The notes: generated by a model from the letters alone, not told the origin. 64,000 nucleotides of DNA from an uncultured Tenacibaculum sp. (GCF_947494125.1 NZ_CANLTU010000005.1:124001-188000); one strand, 5' to 3'; counted from the first letter of the stretch, positions 35,051-44,894 are shown. Made by a program: numbers and translations.

Positions 35051-35974
35051 CTACTGTTGTTTTACTGCTAATTTTTCTAATAATAAAATTAATGAAAACC
35101 CTATTACTGCTAATATAGATGCATATAATAATTGAGAATCTCCATCGAAATTGAGTGGAGATACTGACAATTCATTAAAAGGAACTTGTTCTCCATGTGA
35201 ATTTGTACGATATGTTAAAACTTTTTTCCAAGGCCATATTTTATTTAATGACCCAATAATAAATCCAGTTAAAACTACTAGCGTATAGTTTTTATAATTT
35301 GCAAATAAGTATTTTAATACCCTAGAAAAAGATAGTAACCCAATAACTGCCCCTAAACCGACTGCTGCTATAGTTGTATAGTCACGATTGTTAATTGCTG
35401 CTAAAACTGGTTTATATGCTCCTAAAAGTACTAAAATAAAAGATCCTGAAATACCAGGTAAAATCATTGCACATATAGCTATAGCTCCAGCAAAAAACAT
35501 AAACAAAGTTGATGAATTTTCAGACACCAATGGGTTCATCGTTGTTATATAATATGCTAAAACCGCTCCTACAATTAATAAAATAATTGATATAATGTTC
35601 CATTTAGTAATCTGCTTAGCTATATAAATTACACTTGCTAAAACCAATCCAAAGAAAAACGACCATAATAAAATTGGATGATTTACTAGTAACCATGAAA
35701 TTACTTTTGCTAGCGAGACAATACTTATAAATATCCCAACAAAAAGTGATGCTAAAAAATTTCCATTTAACTGCTCCCAAGCAGACTTAAACCCTTTTTC
35801 TTTTAAAGTTTTAAATAAACTTAAATTAACATTACTAATTGAACTTAAAAGCTCTTCATAAATTCCTGAAATAAAAGCAATAGTTCCTCCTGATACTCCT
35901 GGAACCACATCGGCAGCACCCATAGCAATTCCCTTTAACATAATTACTAGGTAATCTTTACTTGTTCTATTCAT
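35051..35974 (-). CDS. DUF368 polyprenyl-phosphate transporter, copy 1
   Basis: 307 residues, with the canonical DUF368 motif KGIAMGAADVVPGVSGGTIAFISGIYEELL and second-half partner CAMILPGISGSFILVLLGAYKP; about eight to ten membrane helices. By family knowledge it recycles undecaprenyl phosphate. It begins 12 bases after the tamB stop and precedes copy 2, making a tamB-DUF368-DUF368-aroE transcript. The copies share overall layout but differ in many positions, so the duplication is old. Confidence 0.9.
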   Translation of the reverse strand: MNRTSKDYLVIMLKGIAMGAADVVPGVSGGTIAFISGIYEELLSSISNVNLSLFKTLKEKGFKSAWEQLNGNFLASLFVGIFISIVSLAKVISWLLVNHPILLWSFFFGLVLASVIYIAKQITKWNIISIILLIVGAVLAYYITTMNPLVSENSSTLFMFFAGAIAICAMILPGISGSFILVLLGAYKPVLAAINNRDYTTIAAVGLGAVIGLLSFSRVLKYLFANYKNYTLVVLTGFIIGSLNKIWPWKKVLTYRTNSHGEQVPFNELSVSPLNFDGDSQLLYASILAVIGFSLILLLEKLAVKQQ

Positions 35975-35986
35975 ATGTAAGTTTGG

Positions 35987-38900
35987 TTATTCTTTTTTTT
36001 TCTTTTTAGATTTAAATCTAATTAATTTATTCTTTTTAGGTGTTATTATAGTATCTTTTTTAACTTCTTTTTTCTTCTTTTTCAACCCTAATTTTTCTCC
36101 AAGTTCAGATAAATTATTGAAATTTACTTGATATGAAATACCAATTCCTTGTGTATACCCCTCTTCTTCTGTTGAATATTGTATCTCATTTTGTCTATTA
36201 AAAACATTTCCTCTTAAATTTCCTTCTTCATTTAATAACACCTCTACTTTTACCTCTCCTACTACACTCGTTTGTGTATTTGCTCCTACTGGAACTCCTA
36301 CTTTACCGTTTACAAGAACTCTATCGCTTAGTTGAGTTGAAATAGAAACATCTACTTGATCATCTGATCTTAAATTATCTACATTTCCTCTATCTCCTTG
36401 GGTATACCCTAAACCTAACTGAAATTTACTTCCTTTACTATTTAACATATTTGTTAATATATTAGTTGCAATTTCTGATGCTGTACCGGTTAAACCAGAA
36501 GCTGCACTATTACCTATAGCATCTTCGTTATAAAATGTTCCAAAAGCTAATAAAAATGAAAAGTGCTGCATTTTTGTATTTAAATCATTTCCATTTAAAA
36601 CAAATTCTAATTCTGACGCCACTGTTGAATTGGCATTTGGAATCTTTATATCAAACTCTTGTTTTGAATTGAATAAACTTCCTGTAATTTTCGTGTATAA
36701 ATCAATCGGAATTTTACGATTTGAATTAATGTTATCTAATAATTGAGCTGGATTCGCTTTTGTTTTATATATCGCTGTTAAATTTAATTCTGCATCATAA
36801 GGATCTCCGTCCCAAGATATAGTTCCTCCTTTTTGAACATTAAAAGGTTTTGATATTCCTGCATATTTAAAGTTATACAGCCCATTATCAACTGTAAAAT
36901 CTCCATACATATTAAATTTACCTAAGGTATTTATATCTATTCTTAAATTCCCTTCTCCACTTCCTTTTAATTCACTTCCCGACACTTTATCTATTACAAC
37001 TTGAGCTAGAGCATCTTTTGTTACGTTTAAATTGATAGTTAAATCTAAACCTTTGATATCTTTTATTGTCTTATTTCTCTCTGCATCTTCAGGCTTCCCT
37101 GTTTTAAAACGAATTAGTTTATAATTATCTATAGTCTTAACATCACTAAGAGGTATAACAAATACGGTACCTTTATTAGTACTTCCATTTACAACAATAT
37201 CTAAATTATTTGTAAGTCCCCTAATTTTGGCATTTCCATTTAAAAACCCGGTTCCATAATACTGAACTTCTTCTTTTTCTTCAGTATCTAAGACTAATAA
37301 ATTCTTTGTATCTATATCTAAATTTAAATACCAATCTTTAAAATTTTGGTGCGCAATACTTCCTGATAAGGTCCCTTGCGTTTGATGTTTTGTATCTTCA
37401 AGTAAAATATTATTCAACTTAAATTCTTGCTTATTTAATACAACACTGGTATTTCCTTTTAGATCAAAATCTACATTTAAATATGGGAAAGTTAATCCCG
37501 CATCTTCAAAATTCAAAATACCTTGGAAATCTGGATTATTCAAGTATCCTTTTGCAGTAAAATCACCCGTTACTTTTCCTCTAAGCTTGTTTAATACATT
37601 TTCTCCTAAAGGACTAAAAGCCGCAATCTCATATTCTTTTAAAAAGACATTTAAATCTATAATTGGTCTTTCTTTTGAAAAATCTACACCTCCTGTTGCT
37701 GAAATGTTCTTAGCTTTTTCACTAATTAAAGAAAGGTTAACATTATATTTTTCATATGAATTATCTCCTGTTACATTTAAAGCTAAATCTCCTTGAGAAT
37801 AATTATTGATATGAAAGTTTTCAATTAGCAAGTTTCCTTTAGGAGCTAATAATTTATTCTCTTGTTTAAAGTCTATAATTCCATTTAAATTTCCTTTCAA
37901 TTTCAAGCTATCAACTGGAGGTAAAAAACTGGCCAATTTCACTTTTTCAAAGTTAACTTGTAAATCTTTATAGGTACTATCTCTAACAACTCCTTTAAAC
38001 TTAATTTTCTGTTTTCCAGAACTAAAAACAAATGGACTTATAGAAAAATTATTTTCTTTTAGATCAAATGCAACTTTATTCTTTTGATCATTTTTCGGAT
38101 TAATAACCCAATCGAATCCTTTATAATTTAAGGTCGATTTTTGTATTCCTACAACCGATTTTTGCAATTCGTTAATTGTATAATAAAAATCTAGGCTAAA
38201 ATGTTCAGAGTAATCCTTTCCTCCTTTAAATACCGACTTAAAAAACAACGTATCATTCTGAGTTCTGTTTAACAAGTTTAACTTTTCTATATTATAATAT
38301 TCTGTATTAATCTTACTTGCTGTTAAGTGGGTATTATATAAAGGATTTTTGTTATCCATCCTTAACACCACGTTCTCAAGAATATTTTTATATGCCTCTA
38401 TTTCAGGTGAACTGAATGTTAGTTTTAATGCATTCTTATCTGAATTAATTCTTCCTTTTAACCTTGTGTTTTTTCCTATTGATATTTTAGGTAAAAACAC
38501 ATCTATTATTTTATTATAAATTGTAAAATCAAAATCTAGAAACTGGTTTGGTGTTACTTTATTAGGAAGGTAATTTGTGTATACACTACCAAGAGCATTT
38601 TGTGTAATAGGTATTAATTCTCCAAAAGAAAACTTCCCTTTCAATTTCCCTTTTACAATATCTTCTGAATCAATTTCAATAGTTTTTATACTGTCTTTTA
38701 CTGAAGAATTCACTTCAAATCGTTTAAACGGGTAGCTTTGTTTTTGATTTGTATACACTAAATTTTTAAACGTTGCCTTTCCTATTATATCATCGAAAGT
38801 ATTTCCTGAAATATTTAAATTGACATTTCCTTTTAATTCAGCAATACTATCACGAGTAAATAAGTTTGTCTTTTTTAAATCTATTTTATCAATATTAGCT

Positions 38901-40396
38901 ACAAAATCAAATTTGTTAATCTCAGATGAAAAATCAGCAAGCCCTTCAAATTTTAATTTAAAATTATCATCTTCAGCTTTTAATAGTCCATCGAATTTTT
39001 TATTTTGAAACTGACCATTGACTATTAAGTCTTTATATTCATATTCGTTAAAAACTAAGCTACTAACCTTACCTATTAGTATTGTATTTATATTATCTAC
39101 ATTAAATCCACTTCCATTTACATCTGCTTTCAAAGATATTTTACCCAACACGGGGTCATTAGCAAACACACCTAAATCAAAATCTTTAAACTCTACCTCT
39201 CCAACATAAGTAGCTTCATCAATATTATCAATATTAGTTAATTGAAGGTCAGAAATTGTAGTTCCTATTTCTGAATCGACCGAAAGTGTTGCATCCATTT
39301 GTTCAGGAGTAACTCTAACAATTCCTTGAAGTGTAAAATTACCTAATCTTTGAAATTCTGTAGGTAGTGTTCTTCCTAATAAATTAGGTAATACACTTTT
39401 TAATTGAAAATAATTTGCTGTTACATTATCTAAATCTGCATCAAAAACAAAGCCTCTGTTTGTTTTTATAGCATTTACAAATCCCATGTTACCAACAATT
39501 CTCATTCCTTTTTTAGAATACAGCTTTACATTGTTTGCACTAAAATTATTTAAAACACCACTAATATCTCCCGTAAAATAAACAATATCATTACCACTTA
39601 ATTCTTTATATAACTTGCTTAAATCTTTTACAGAAAGTGCACTTTTAGAAAACTTTGCCTTAACATTTACCTTATCGTTAAAGTTTGCGAAATCTTTACG
39701 ATTATAAGTTAACTTTATATCTCCTTCTATTTTAGATTCATTATTAGTCTCTAACACAGTATTATCAAACTGCATATATTTTTTTGTATAAATAAAATCA
39801 GTAGATAAGTTAGATATTTTAACACCTCTATTCTCTGTAAAATACATTTCTCTAATTTTTAGAGAAACATCTGGTCCTATTATTGAAAAGTTCTTTAAAT
39901 CTCCTCCAGCATTATATGCTGCAAATTCTAAAGGATCTTTTTTATTATCATCGAATAGTTTAAAAGTGAAATTTTTTAATGAGATCTTATCACTATTTAA
40001 AACAAATGGATTTGATAAACTATCTCTTGGTTTGCCATCTTCAAAACTATCAATAAAAATAGACATGTTATCATTTTTCTCCCCTTTGTAAGTTCGCATA
40101 TTAAAATAAGCGCCACTCAAAGAAGCTTCTCCTAAGTTTACACTATTTTCTAAAATACGTTTCGCATTTAAAAGCGAAGTGCTTAAATTTTGAACAAAAA
40201 TAAGGGTGTCTTTATGATGATCTCGAATCTCAATTCCCTTTAGCTGTACACTACCCAACCAAGATAAATCTACTTTTTTTACTACAATATTAGTATTGTA
40301 TTCTTTATTAAGCCAATTGGTTGCCTGTTTTGCTAAATTACTTTGAACTACAGGAAGTGATAATAAAATTATAAGCAGGATTAAAAAAAGCAACAC
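35987..40396 (-). CDS. tamB: TamB-like translocation and assembly module protein
   Basis: Envelope-spanning protein of about 1469 residues that, with a TamA/BamA partner or alone, bridges inner and outer membrane; TamB/AsmA-like proteins move phospholipid to the outer membrane or help insert outer-membrane proteins. An N-terminal membrane helix (LLFLILLIILLSLP) is followed by a very long series of beta strands (AsmA-like grooves) and the C-terminal TamB domain (about 1150-1400, with VDNGLYNFKYAGISKPFNVQ-type strands and LLAFGTFYN), ending in a lysine-rich tail. The open frame gives only GTG at 40396; the frame upstream to an in-frame TAG reads IIKKAGKILGKLLKYV, a basic leader expected before the helix, so translation may begin at ATT 40438 or 40441. 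Divergent from tsaD. Confidence 0.9.
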   Translation of the reverse strand: MLLFLILLIILLSLPVVQSNLAKQATNWLNKEYNTNIVVKKVDLSWLGSVQLKGIEIRDHHKDTLIFVQNLSTSLLNAKRILENSVNLGEASLSGAYFNMRTYKGEKNDNMSIFIDSFEDGKPRDSLSNPFVLNSDKISLKNFTFKLFDDNKKDPLEFAAYNAGGDLKNFSIIGPDVSLKIREMYFTENRGVKISNLSTDFIYTKKYMQFDNTVLETNNESKIEGDIKLTYNRKDFANFNDKVNVKAKFSKSALSVKDLSKLYKELSGNDIVYFTGDISGVLNNFSANNVKLYSKKGMRIVGNMGFVNAIKTNRGFVFDADLDNVTANYFQLKSVLPNLLGRTLPTEFQRLGNFTLQGIVRVTPEQMDATLSVDSEIGTTISDLQLTNIDNIDEATYVGEVEFKDFDLGVFANDPVLGKISLKADVNGSGFNVDNINTILIGKVSSLVFNEYEYKDLIVNGQFQNKKFDGLLKAEDDNFKLKFEGLADFSSEINKFDFVANIDKIDLKKTNLFTRDSIAELKGNVNLNISGNTFDDIIGKATFKNLVYTNQKQSYPFKRFEVNSSVKDSIKTIEIDSEDIVKGKLKGKFSFGELIPITQNALGSVYTNYLPNKVTPNQFLDFDFTIYNKIIDVFLPKISIGKNTRLKGRINSDKNALKLTFSSPEIEAYKNILENVVLRMDNKNPLYNTHLTASKINTEYYNIEKLNLLNRTQNDTLFFKSVFKGGKDYSEHFSLDFYYTINELQKSVVGIQKSTLNYKGFDWVINPKNDQKNKVAFDLKENNFSISPFVFSSGKQKIKFKGVVRDSTYKDLQVNFEKVKLASFLPPVDSLKLKGNLNGIIDFKQENKLLAPKGNLLIENFHINNYSQGDLALNVTGDNSYEKYNVNLSLISEKAKNISATGGVDFSKERPIIDLNVFLKEYEIAAFSPLGENVLNKLRGKVTGDFTAKGYLNNPDFQGILNFEDAGLTFPYLNVDFDLKGNTSVVLNKQEFKLNNILLEDTKHQTQGTLSGSIAHQNFKDWYLNLDIDTKNLLVLDTEEKEEVQYYGTGFLNGNAKIRGLTNNLDIVVNGSTNKGTVFVIPLSDVKTIDNYKLIRFKTGKPEDAERNKTIKDIKGLDLTINLNVTKDALAQVVIDKVSGSELKGSGEGNLRIDINTLGKFNMYGDFTVDNGLYNFKYAGISKPFNVQKGGTISWDGDPYDAELNLTAIYKTKANPAQLLDNINSNRKIPIDLYTKITGSLFNSKQEFDIKIPNANSTVASELEFVLNGNDLNTKMQHFSFLLAFGTFYNEDAIGNSAASGLTGTASEIATNILTNMLNSKGSKFQLGLGYTQGDRGNVDNLRSDDQVDVSISTQLSDRVLVNGKVGVPVGANTQTSVVGEVKVEVLLNEEGNLRGNVFNRQNEIQYSTEEEGYTQGIGISYQVNFNNLSELGEKLGLKKKKKEVKKDTIITPKKNKLIRFKSKKKKKE

Positions 40397-40464
40397 GTAC
40401 TTAAGTAATTTTCCTAATATTTTACCCGCTTTTTTAATAATTTCTCCCTTTATAAACTAACTAA

Positions 40465-40472
40465 CAAATGTA
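40465..40472 (-). promoter_or_regulatory. -7 box of tamB promoter
   Basis: On the minus strand TACATTTG, an exact TAnnTTTG match. Transcription near 40458 gives about 20 bases to the ATT at 40438, or about 62 to the GTG at 40396. Confidence 0.45.
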
Positions 40473-40545
40473 ATCAGCTAACTGCAAAAATGTTGCCTTA
40501 TTTTAAAGAAATATCAATTTTAACGAAAATCTAACGCAATATCGA

Positions 40546-40553
40546 TATTTTTG
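40546..40553 (+). promoter_or_regulatory. -7 box of tsaD promoter
   Basis: TATTTTTG, exact TAnnTTTG. The 12 bases from 40550, TTTGCAATCTAA, recur upstream of the DUF4369 lipoprotein gene at 55402. Leader of about 13 bases to the TTG start. Confidence 0.5.
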
Positions 40554-40572
40554 CAATCTAATTTGAAATAAA

Positions 40573-41601
40573 TTGAGTACAAAAAACATTTACATATTAG
40601 GTATTGAAAGCTCTTGCGACGACACAAGTGCTTCGGTAATTTATAACGGAAAAGTATTAAGTAATGTAGTTGCAAACCAAGAAGTGCATGCTAAATATGG
40701 TGGTGTAGTTCCTGAACTCGCTTCAAGAGCACATCAACAAAATATTGTTCCAGTAGTACAACAAGCTATTGAACAAGCAGGTATAACAAAACATGATTTA
40801 AATGCGATCGCTTTTACACGTGGCCCTGGTTTAATGGGCTCTTTATTAGTAGGAACTTCTTTTGCAAAATCTTTAGCATTAGGATTAAATATTCCTTTGA
40901 TAGATGTAAATCATATGCAAGCGCATATTTTAGCCCATTTTATTGAAGAAGAAGGCTGTAAAACCCCTCCATTCCCATTCGTATGCTTAACCATCAGTGG
41001 AGGACATACTCAAATTGTAAAAATTACCAATCATTTTGAAATGGAGATTTTAGGAGAAACCATTGACGATGCAGTTGGTGAAGCTTTTGATAAATCTGCG
41101 AAAATACTTGGGCTACCTTACCCTGGAGGCCCGTTAATTGATAAATATGCCCAATTAGGAAACCCAAAAACTTTTAAATTTACGAAACCAAAAGTTGGTG
41201 ATTTAGATTTTAGTTTTAGTGGTTTAAAAACAGGAATCTTATACTTCATTAGAAAGCAAGAAAAAGAAAATCCTGATTTTATAAAAGAACATTTAAATGA
41301 TATTTGCGCTTCTATTCAATATACCATTATTGAAATTTTAATGGATAAACTAAAAAATACTGTAAAGCAAACCGATATTAAACATATTGCTATCGCAGGT
41401 GGAGTATCAGCTAATTCAGAAATTCGTAAACGATTAACATTAGCAGAAAAACACTGGAAATGGACTACTTATATACCTAAATTTGAATATACGACAGACA
41501 ATGCTGCAATGATTGCTATCGCTGGATATTTAAAATATTTAAACGGTACTTATTCCGATATTTCTGTTACCGCTCAAGCTCGCTTAAAAGTTACCGAATA
41601 A
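40573..41601 (+). CDS. tsaD: tRNA N6-threonylcarbamoyladenosine transferase subunit TsaD
   Basis: Makes the universal t6A37 modification of ANN-decoding tRNAs together with TsaB, TsaC and TsaE. 342 residues, HSP70/ASKHA fold. Seen: LGIESSCDDTSASVI, PELASRAHQQ, RGPGLMGSL, metal ligands His114 and His118 (NHMQAHILAH), SGGHTQ, and C-terminal TTDNAAMIAIAGY (Asp ligand). The start is a TTG at 40573; no ATG or GTG precedes LGIESSCDD. Head-to-head with tamB, as often in Bacteroidetes. Confidence 0.97.
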   Translation: MSTKNIYILGIESSCDDTSASVIYNGKVLSNVVANQEVHAKYGGVVPELASRAHQQNIVPVVQQAIEQAGITKHDLNAIAFTRGPGLMGSLLVGTSFAKSLALGLNIPLIDVNHMQAHILAHFIEEEGCKTPPFPFVCLTISGGHTQIVKITNHFEMEILGETIDDAVGEAFDKSAKILGLPYPGGPLIDKYAQLGNPKTFKFTKPKVGDLDFSFSGLKTGILYFIRKQEKENPDFIKEHLNDICASIQYTIIEILMDKLKNTVKQTDIKHIAIAGGVSANSEIRKRLTLAEKHWKWTTYIPKFEYTTDNAAMIAIAGYLKYLNGTYSDISVTAQARLKVTE

Positions 41602-41610
41602 CCCTTTAAA

Positions 41611-41660
41611 AACCTTACAAAACCTTACAAGACCTTACAAGACCTTACAAGACCTTACAA
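41611..41660 (+). repeat. Five 10-bp tandem repeats
   Basis: Five head-to-tail units of RACCTTACAA: two with A first, three with G first, no other change. Located after tsaD and ending 20 bases before the start of the sulfatase gene at 41681. The period equals one DNA turn. Confidence 0.95.
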
Positions 41661-41680
41661 AAATCCCTAAATCTCCCTTA

Positions 41681-43531
41681 ATGAATAACCTAAAAAAAAG
41701 ATTTCTTTTTAATATTACCTATTACCTTTTATGGGTCATTTATTTTTTATTTGCTCGATTTCTGTTTCTATCTTATTATTTTGATAAAACTGCTGAACTT
41801 GGTTTTACAACTTCCTTTAAAACCTTTTTTTATGGGATTCAATTAGATTTTTCTTTTGCTGCTTATTTAGCCGCAATTCCTTTTTTAATTATTCTTTTTT
41901 CAATTTGGATTCCAAAAAAAACTGTACTGAATCTAATAAAAGGGTATACATTTCCTATTATTTTTATAATCAACTTATTTATGTTGGTTGATATTGTTTT
42001 ATACAAATCTTGGGGAGTTCGTATAGATTCTACGCTACTAAATTATATTAATACACCCAAAATAATGATGGCTTCAGTTTCTACCTTACAACTAATTGGT
42101 GGAATACTAATTTGGATACTTCTTTCATTAACCGTTACTTATTTTTTTAATAAAGTATTAAATAAAGTTAGTAACCTTTTAAATAAGGGATCTTTTTTAG
42201 AAACCCCTATTTTCCTTTTACTAATTGGATCTTTAATTATCCCTATTAGAGGAGGTTTTGCAAACATTCCTATCAACCAAAGTAATGTATATTTTTCTAC
42301 AAAAATGTTTGCTAATCATGCAGCTATAAACTTTATATGGAACTTCGCCAATACACTTACACACAAAATAGATGATAAAAATCCATACGTACATTACAAG
42401 TCAGATATAGCAAAAAGCATCATTAATCAGACAAGAAGTGAATTATTAGTAGGTACAGACTCTATTTTAAAAACAAAAAAACCAAATGTAATTTTACTTA
42501 TTTGGGAAAGTTTATCTGCAAAAGCAGTTGGTGCTCTTGGCGGAGAACCTGATGTAACCTCAAACTTAAACCGATTTGCAAAAGAGGGTATTTTATTTAC
42601 TAATTTTTATGGTAATGGAGACAGAACAGACAAAGGAGTTCCTGCTATTCTAAGTGGTTATTATCCACAACCTACCACAAGTATTATGAAAATGCCTCAT
42701 AAATCGAAATCCTTACCTATGTTAACCAAAGAGATGAAAAACTTAGGGTACAATACAGGGTTTTATTATGGAGGTGATAGTAATTTTGGAAATATGATTA
42801 CTTATTTACGTAACGGTGATATTGATAAAATTGTTGATGGTAAGGAATTTGATAAAGAAAATTGGAATTCTAAATGGGGAGCACACGATCATATTTTTTT
42901 AGATCGTTTTATAAAAGATTTATCTAAACCTAATATAAAACAGCCCTTTTTTCAAGTTGCTTTAACCCTTACGAGTCACGAACCTTATGAATTTCCCGAC
43001 ACCTATAAATTTGGAAAAAACTCTGAAGCCAATTTATACAGAAGTGCCCAAGCCTATACAGATAAAGCCATAGGTAAATTTATTGAAGAAGCTAAAAAAC
43101 AACCATGGTGGGATAATACTTTAGTTGTTATTATGGCCGATCATGGACACCCATTACCTGTTCACAAAGGTTATTTCAACTCACCCATACGCTTTAAAAT
43201 CCCAATGGTTTGGATAGGTGGAGCTCTAATAAAAACTGGTATTACTATTGATAATTACAGTGCTCAAAGCGATTTCGCATACACTTTAACAGATATGTTA
43301 GGAGGAGATTCGAAACAATTCGAATTTGGCAAACACATTTTTAATACTTCTAATAACCAATATGTGCATTATGTATTTAACAAAGGGTTTGGCACCATTT
43401 CTAAAAATGGAGCTTTTGTTTACGATTATGTAAGTAACAAACCCGTTATACAAAAAGGAAACTATCAAAGATTAGATTCTTTAGGAAAAGCTATTAGCCA
43501 AAATGCTTATCAGAATTTTTTAGACAAATAA
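41681..43531 (+). CDS. LTA-synthase-like sulfatase/phosphoglycerol transferase
   Basis: 616 residues, alkaline-phosphatase superfamily. Five N-terminal membrane helices (about 5-195) are followed by a large periplasmic domain with metal and nucleophile motifs VILLIWESLSAKAVG (Glu), YGNGDRTDKGVPA (Thr nucleophile), and VVIMADHGHPLPVH (Asp-His). The layout is that of LtaS/OpgB proteins, which transfer phosphoglycerol from phosphatidylglycerol to glycan or polymer. A Gram-negative flavobacterium has no LTA, so it may modify periplasmic glucan, LPS or lipids. Preceded by the 10-bp tandem repeat, followed by a strong terminator. Confidence 0.9.
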   Translation: MNNLKKRFLFNITYYLLWVIYFLFARFLFLSYYFDKTAELGFTTSFKTFFYGIQLDFSFAAYLAAIPFLIILFSIWIPKKTVLNLIKGYTFPIIFIINLFMLVDIVLYKSWGVRIDSTLLNYINTPKIMMASVSTLQLIGGILIWILLSLTVTYFFNKVLNKVSNLLNKGSFLETPIFLLLIGSLIIPIRGGFANIPINQSNVYFSTKMFANHAAINFIWNFANTLTHKIDDKNPYVHYKSDIAKSIINQTRSELLVGTDSILKTKKPNVILLIWESLSAKAVGALGGEPDVTSNLNRFAKEGILFTNFYGNGDRTDKGVPAILSGYYPQPTTSIMKMPHKSKSLPMLTKEMKNLGYNTGFYYGGDSNFGNMITYLRNGDIDKIVDGKEFDKENWNSKWGAHDHIFLDRFIKDLSKPNIKQPFFQVALTLTSHEPYEFPDTYKFGKNSEANLYRSAQAYTDKAIGKFIEEAKKQPWWDNTLVVIMADHGHPLPVHKGYFNSPIRFKIPMVWIGGALIKTGITIDNYSAQSDFAYTLTDMLGGDSKQFEFGKHIFNTSNNQYVHYVFNKGFGTISKNGAFVYDYVSNKPVIQKGNYQRLDSLGKAISQNAYQNFLDK

Positions 43532-43567
43532 TTAAATTCCTTCTCCAAATTAAGTTTACAAAAATCA

Positions 43568-43619
43568 ATTATAAATAAAAAATCCCGAGTTGATGAACTC
43601 GGGATTTTTTATTTATAAT
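43568..43619. terminator. Long bidirectional terminator
   Basis: Perfect 24-base arms around GATG, with core ATCCCGAGTT/AACTCGGGAT, between convergent genes. It is the longest perfect hairpin in the window. Confidence 0.92.
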
Positions 43620-43632
43620 AGTAATTTAATTA

Positions 43633-44256
43633 CTATTGCCAGTTTTTTCTATCCTTAATAGAACACCCTATTGCACGTGTATTGTTTTTTGATGGCTTCT
43701 CTCCTTTCAACAAAGCATTTACCGCATTTTCAACAAAACGTTCTGATACTTTACTTTCATCACGAGAACTATCATCTATCGCTCCGATGTATTCTACCAT
43801 TAATTTTCCATTGTCTTTATTTAATATATAAACATGAGGAGTTTTAGTAGCACCAAACATTGGATATACTCTTTGAGCTACATCAAATAAGTACGGGAAT
43901 GTAAACCCTTTTTCCTTAGCTCTAACCTTCATGCCTTCAAAGCTATCTCCTTTTGATACTTTTGGATCGTTTGGATTAATAGCTATAACAGGATATCCTT
44001 TTGTTTTATATTTTTTATCTAAGGCTATTAATCGATCTTCATTCGCTACTGAATACGGACACATATTACATGTAAACACAACAATAAACCCTTTAGCTTC
44101 TTTAAAATCAGATAAAGAAACCATTTTTCCATCTACATTTTTAAGTTGAAAGTCAGAAGCAACATCTCCTACTTTATACCCTTTAGAGTTGTTTATTGTA
44201 AATGCTGAAATTGTAGCTATTACAACAAGTAGTACTACTATTTTAAAAGTTTTCAT
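43633..44256 (-). CDS. Secreted thioredoxin-fold redoxin
   Basis: 207 residues with signal peptide (1-20). AhpC/TSA-like redoxin: YKVGDVASDFQLKNVDGKMVSLSDF, redox site FTCNMCPYS (CxxC), FGATKTPHVYILN with the cis-Pro region, and a conserved C-terminal AIGCSIKDRKNW. Periplasmic; probably a thiol oxidoreductase or peroxidase. 6 bases after the TlpA-like gene's stop, so the pair is an operon for periplasmic disulfide chemistry. Confidence 0.9.
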   Translation of the reverse strand: MKTFKIVVLLVVIATISAFTINNSKGYKVGDVASDFQLKNVDGKMVSLSDFKEAKGFIVVFTCNMCPYSVANEDRLIALDKKYKTKGYPVIAINPNDPKVSKGDSFEGMKVRAKEKGFTFPYLFDVAQRVYPMFGATKTPHVYILNKDNGKLMVEYIGAIDDSSRDESKVSERFVENAVNALLKGEKPSKNNTRAIGCSIKDRKNWQ

Positions 44257-44262
44257 AATTAA

Positions 44263-44772
44263 TTAATTTAAAAAGGTTTGTAATTCATTTTTTAAGGTTT
44301 CATAATGAAACGGCTGTTCGTAAAACTTTCTTTTCTTAGCATTGTATATTAAAGTTGCAGGTATAGATCCTGTCCAATTTTCAGCAATATCTTTAATCCA
44401 AAATTGTTCATTACTATCGTCAAAATGAAGTACTTTAGATTGTAGTTTTTTATCTTTAATAAACGGTATTAGATTACTTTCCAATTGCCTTGAAAAATCG
44501 AGACTTACTAAAATTACCTCAACATTTTTATCTTTAAACTCTTTGTTTAGTTTTTCAAAAGCAGGTAATTCTTTTACACAAGGTATGCACCAAGTTGCCC
44601 AAAAATTAATTACATACGTTTTACCATCATTTTTATGTAGTAATGGTTTTAATTTCTCATAATTTAAGGTAGTAATTTTAACACCTTCTAACTGAGGTTC
44701 AGTTGATTTCGGTGTTTTTTTACAAGAAACTAACACGGCTACAAAGAGTAATAAGTATCCTAATCTACGCAT
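44263..44772 (-). CDS. TlpA-like disulfide reductase lipoprotein
   Basis: 169 residues with lipoprotein signal (lipobox VLVSC, Cys17). Thioredoxin fold with redox motif FWATWCIPCVKELPAFEKL and cis-Pro in GSIPATLIYN. It probably reduces disulfides or cytochrome c in the periplasm. First of a two-gene operon with the redoxin. Confidence 0.92.
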   Translation of the reverse strand: MRRLGYLLLFVAVLVSCKKTPKSTEPQLEGVKITTLNYEKLKPLLHKNDGKTYVINFWATWCIPCVKELPAFEKLNKEFKDKNVEVILVSLDFSRQLESNLIPFIKDKKLQSKVLHFDDSNEQFWIKDIAENWTGSIPATLIYNAKKRKFYEQPFHYETLKNELQTFLN

Positions 44773-44841
44773 ATTATCTTTTATTTATCTCAAAATTAAA
44801 TGATTATACTATTCAATTATGTGAATTAACGAAACATTAAC

Positions 44842-44880
44842 AACAAAAAACTCGAAAGACAATCTTTCGAGTTTTTTGTT
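44842..44880 (-). terminator. Terminator after S1/P1 nuclease
   Basis: Perfect 18-base arms, 3-base loop, core CTCGAAAGA/TCTTTCGAG with flanking A and T tracts. Confidence 0.9.
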
Positions 44881-44894
44881 ATTTTAAGTATTTT

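Noticed and set aside
41611..41660. Possible CRISPR array
   Set aside because: Units are 10 bp, directly adjacent with no spacers, and no cas genes are near.
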